NCBI GenBank assembly: GCA_965220245.1
Contig: CBDCPI010000007.1
Coordinates: 1 to 64,000 of the forward strand
Reading direction: 5' to 3'
Length of the DNA stretch: 64,000 bases
From: CBDCPI01 sp965220245
GTDB lineage: Bacteria > Chloroflexota > Dehalococcoidia > Lucifugimonadales > UBA3495
Below, in pieces: positions 61,212 to 64,000 of the stretch. Position 1 is the first letter of the stretch. Every line of letters begins with the position of its first letter. A model generated the notes under the pieces. That model did not search any database and had not been told where the DNA came from. It worked only from the letters and a program-made list of their open reading frames with translations. A program made the translations under genes and the position numbers.

Positions 61212-61338
61212 TTCCCTATAAACTCCGTCGAATACCGCCCTTAGATTCCAGGCCACCATAACCCCGGCCGATTTGCCATCGTAGCATCGGGTAAGAGTCG
61301 ATTACATCGCCGCACCCCGTTGTAGGACCGTTAACCGG

Positions 61339-63996
61339 CTACGCGTTAAGCCAGCTAGCTACTTCTTCCCGGTTCCGTTCCAACCACCGGATGTTCAACC
61401 TAATGCGCTCCAAAGACTGCCGGATGGTCCGTTCGGCGGCTGGCGCGGGGTGGTCGGTGAAGAAGGATTCTACATCCTGAAGCTGCTCTTCGCTGGTGAA
61501 GTTGCCGCAAATGGAGACCAGCCGCATCAACCCAAACCCGCCGGAGCCGTAGCGCCGGTCAAATTCGGCCCAGTTGTCTTTGACGAACTGCCAAGCCAAG
61601 TCCCGTCCTATCAGGTTTGACGCGACGCCGGTGACCACGAAGATGGTGTCTTGAGAGCGCACATCCGGGGATAGGGAGCGCTCCAGGGTATCCCGCAGCA
61701 ACTCCAAGTCGGAGAACCTAGTTGTGGCCATCAGAAGCCGGATTTTCTCTTCCTGCAATGAAGTGGCTTTTTCCAGGTCCCACAGTTGATCATAAGTCGT
61801 CCGGTCTCCACCCAGGCCGGCCAAACCAAACACGGTGCCCCTAATATCGGGATGTACCGTCGAAGGGTCTTGGAGGTATTGGTCGAAACGCAGTTTCCCT
61901 TGGGCCAGCACTTCGGTGTCGCCGTAGGTGGCCGCTTGGCTGAGAACGGTGCTGCGGAGCAAGGCGTCAAGGTGCCCTTCTCCAGCTTGGGCCTCCCAGC
62001 CCACACGCTGCACCGCCAGCCGGTAAATCTCACGGGCGAAGCCCTGGTAGGTTTGGTGGCTGGCCTCCCCTGCCAGCAAAACGTCAATGTCCCGTAAGTT
62101 GCTGGACAAGTCGCCCCACACCGAGGCGTCATTCTCGTGGATGTAGGCCTTGGCCAAGGACAAAAACTGGGTAACCGGCAACAGTCCGGCCCGGGAAAGG
62201 GAGTAAGCGTCGTTCTGGATACCCAACCGGTCCGGGGCCGGCAACTCCAAGGACTGGATGACTGGCACCAAGCGGTCCCAGTCCTCCGGTTGGTAGTTGA
62301 CCCTAAAGAAGCCCGTCTGCTCGGAATTTACCTTGAACCAAGGGCCCTCGGGACTTCCGGCCTCTTTGGCTTGGCTGAGAACGGTAGCGCCCAGCGGCAA
62401 ACGCCCCGTGCGGGCGTCCAGCAGCAAGGAGGCGGCTTCCGAGGCGCCGCTGCGACTTACTCTCACCGGGACCCGCCACACCTCTGGGTCCGGGTTCCCG
62501 TCTCCGGCCTTTGGTTCAAGCAAAAGCCGGTCGTAAACAAACCGCTCTTGTGACAGGTCGAGCTCCAGGTTTTCCGGTCCGCCGGCAGTCTCGACTTGCA
62601 GCACCGGGTAACCCATTTGCTTGGTCCACGAGTCCATGATCGAGGTTACCGGTTGGCCTGACGACGACTCCAGGGCCGCCCACAGGTCTTCGGTGCGGGC
62701 GTTTCCGTATTGGTGGGAGGTTAGGTAGCCCTGTAGCCCCCGCTGGAAGGTGTCGGCGCCCAGGAACTGCTCCAGCATCCTAAGTACCGACGCGCCCTTG
62801 GAGTAACTGATGGCGTCGAAGAGTTGGCCGATTTCCGCCGGGTCCTTTACTTCCTGTTCGATGGGGTGGGAATTCTTCAGCCCGTCCAAGCTCAAGGCGC
62901 GATTGGTGTCCATATTTACGAACTGGGTCCACATGGCCCAGTCCGGGAACAGCCAGTCGACGGCCTTGGTCCCCATCCAAGAAGCGAAACTTTCGTTGAG
63001 CCACAAATCGTCCCACCACTCCATGGTAACCAGGTCGCCGAACCACATGTGGGCCATTTCATGGGCCACCACTTCGGCGACCCGTTGCCTGGTCCCCGCC
63101 GAGGAATTGTCCGGGTCCACCAAGAGGGCGGTTTCCCGGTAGGTGATGGCGCCCCAGTTCTCCATGGCCCCGGCGGCGAAGTCGGGGATGGCAATATGGT
63201 CCAGCTTTTCCAGGGGGTAAGGGATGCCGAAGTATTCGTTGAAGAAGGTCAGCAGTTTCACCGAAGTATCGAGAGCAAACCTACCCTGTTCTTCCTTGCC
63301 CCTAGTCGTCCAAACCGCTACCCGGGTCGACCCGGCCGGGCCTTGGTATTCACCCTCAACGGAAGTCAAATCGCCGACTATGAAAGCCAAGAGATAGGTT
63401 GACATAATCGGCGTCTCAGCAAACCGCACCGATTTCAACCCTGGACCGGCGTCCGACTCCCCAATTTCACTTATATCAAGGGCGGACGTATTGGATAGAG
63501 CGGCTAGGCCGGAGGGAATGACCAGCGTAACGTCAAAGCTGGCCTTGTGGGCGGGCTCGTCCCAGCAGGGAAAGGCCCGCCGGGCGTCGGTGGCCTCGAA
63601 TTGGGTGGTCGCCAGGGTCCGCTCCTCACCATCATCGCCGGGGTACTGGCTGCGGTAAAACCCGCGAAGTTTGTCGTTCAGGACCCCGGTGAACTGCATC
63701 TCCAGTTGGGCTTTGCCAGGGGCCAGGGTTTCCCCGAAGTCCAGCGTGGCTGTCTCGGCATCGGCGTCCAGCGAAATAGACTTGGCCGCGGTGTCCGGAC
63801 CGTTGCCGCGTAAGGTGGCCCCGCCAATCTCCAACTCCATCGCGTTCAGCACGATGATGGAAGTCGGCTCGGCAATTTCGATGTCTACGGTCTGCTCGCC
63901 TTTGAAGGTAAAGGTTTCCAAATCGGGTTGCAGCGTCAGCCGGTATTTGCTGGGCTTGACGTTCCTGGGCAGTACGGCGGCTTCGGCAGAAGGCAT
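61339..63996 (-). CDS. M1-family aminopeptidase (aminopeptidase N type)
   Basis: 885 residues; the ATG lies four bases from the window end so its ribosome binding site is not visible, but MPSAEAAVLPRNVKPSKYRL is a normal beginning. Substrate motif GAMENWGAITYRE (about 275), zinc motif HEMAHMWFGD with downstream NESFASWM (about 312 and 335). The long C-terminal helical (ERAP1_C-like) domain is present. It removes N-terminal residues from peptides. No signal peptide is seen, so it is probably cytoplasmic. Confidence 0.9.
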   Translation of the reverse strand: MPSAEAAVLPRNVKPSKYRLTLQPDLETFTFKGEQTVDIEIAEPTSIIVLNAMELEIGGATLRGNGPDTAAKSISLDADAETATLDFGETLAPGKAQLEMQFTGVLNDKLRGFYRSQYPGDDGEERTLATTQFEATDARRAFPCWDEPAHKASFDVTLVIPSGLAALSNTSALDISEIGESDAGPGLKSVRFAETPIMSTYLLAFIVGDLTSVEGEYQGPAGSTRVAVWTTRGKEEQGRFALDTSVKLLTFFNEYFGIPYPLEKLDHIAIPDFAAGAMENWGAITYRETALLVDPDNSSAGTRQRVAEVVAHEMAHMWFGDLVTMEWWDDLWLNESFASWMGTKAVDWLFPDWAMWTQFVNMDTNRALSLDGLKNSHPIEQEVKDPAEIGQLFDAISYSKGASVLRMLEQFLGADTFQRGLQGYLTSHQYGNARTEDLWAALESSSGQPVTSIMDSWTKQMGYPVLQVETAGGPENLELDLSQERFVYDRLLLEPKAGDGNPDPEVWRVPVRVSRSGASEAASLLLDARTGRLPLGATVLSQAKEAGSPEGPWFKVNSEQTGFFRVNYQPEDWDRLVPVIQSLELPAPDRLGIQNDAYSLSRAGLLPVTQFLSLAKAYIHENDASVWGDLSSNLRDIDVLLAGEASHQTYQGFAREIYRLAVQRVGWEAQAGEGHLDALLRSTVLSQAATYGDTEVLAQGKLRFDQYLQDPSTVHPDIRGTVFGLAGLGGDRTTYDQLWDLEKATSLQEEKIRLLMATTRFSDLELLRDTLERSLSPDVRSQDTIFVVTGVASNLIGRDLAWQFVKDNWAEFDRRYGSGGFGLMRLVSICGNFTSEEQLQDVESFFTDHPAPAAERTIRQSLERIRLNIRWLERNREEVASWLNA

Positions 63997-64000
63997 AAGG

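Noticed and set aside
61212..61338. Cobalamin or SAM riboswitch upstream of metH
   Set aside because: Only about 127 bases separate it from the next gene and I see no conserved riboswitch core.

Overview
The window looks like a bacterial chromosome segment, most likely from the Chloroflexota (Dehalococcoidia / SAR202-like). This is an inference from gene content, not a proof: LLM-class (F420-type) oxidoreductases, many acyl-CoA dehydrogenases, a CoxMSL-type molybdenum hydroxylase, lipoproteins with no outer-membrane genes, MinCDE, and MetH with formate-THF ligase. It falls into two unequal parts.

Part A, about 1-12,350, is a GC-richer accessory segment. It carries VirB2/TrbC-like two-helix membrane proteins, lipoproteins, a DndB-type DGQHR protein, a truncated NAD-dependent DNA ligase, a Uma2-type nuclease, a GHKL ATPase joined to a SprT-like zinc-protease domain, a T4-Pnkp-like 3'-phosphatase, and small unknown proteins. 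Many of these genes are damaged by single-base frameshifts (mostly in G or C runs), an in-frame amber codon, a MITE, and an IS4-like element with its target duplication intact. The segment stops at a tRNA-Leu(CAA) whose 3' half is lost. I read it as the decaying end of an integrated mobile element whose nucleic-acid cargo included DNA end healing, sealing and DNA-protein handling.

Part B, about 12,400-64,000, is core chromosome with intact, well-spaced genes. In order: a NUDIX and fatty-acid oxidation cluster on the minus strand (12.6-15.5 kb); rpmH-rnpA-yidD-(lipoprotein)-(PQQ propeller lipoprotein)-yidC-jag (15.7-19.7 kb); purF-purM-purH (19.8-23.9 kb); a glycosyltransferase, an SDR, a duplicated-domain unknown protein and a lamin-tail lipoprotein; an alcohol dehydrogenase, Uma2 and an LLM oxidoreductase; gamma-carbonic-anhydrase-like protein, SmpB and CtpA on the minus strand; an HMG-CoA-synthase-like/DUF35 protein with a thiolase; minC-minD-minE; an MBL hydrolase with a three-subunit molybdenum hydroxylase; then a catabolic run (SDR, LLM oxidoreductase, D-aminoacylase-like amidohydrolase, two acyl-CoA dehydrogenases, two alanine-racemase-fold PLP proteins). 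The minus-strand end holds NIPSNAP, an esterase, an Asp/Glu racemase-like protein, formate-THF ligase, MetH and an M1 aminopeptidase.

The most striking sequence-level observations are: (i) a ladder of three mini-ORFs made by a 26-bp tandem repeat, each coupled to the next by a GTGA stop/start overlap, between the two lipoprotein genes upstream of yidC; (ii) the GHKL-ATPase/zinc-protease gene split by an IS4-like insertion; (iii) two MITE families with visible TIRs and target duplications; (iv) adjacent PLP-enzyme paralogues that have lost complementary active-site parts; (v) a palindromic repeat inserted in frame into MetH; and (vi) a purF promoter whose -10 box lies only four bases from the start codon, implying a leaderless message.
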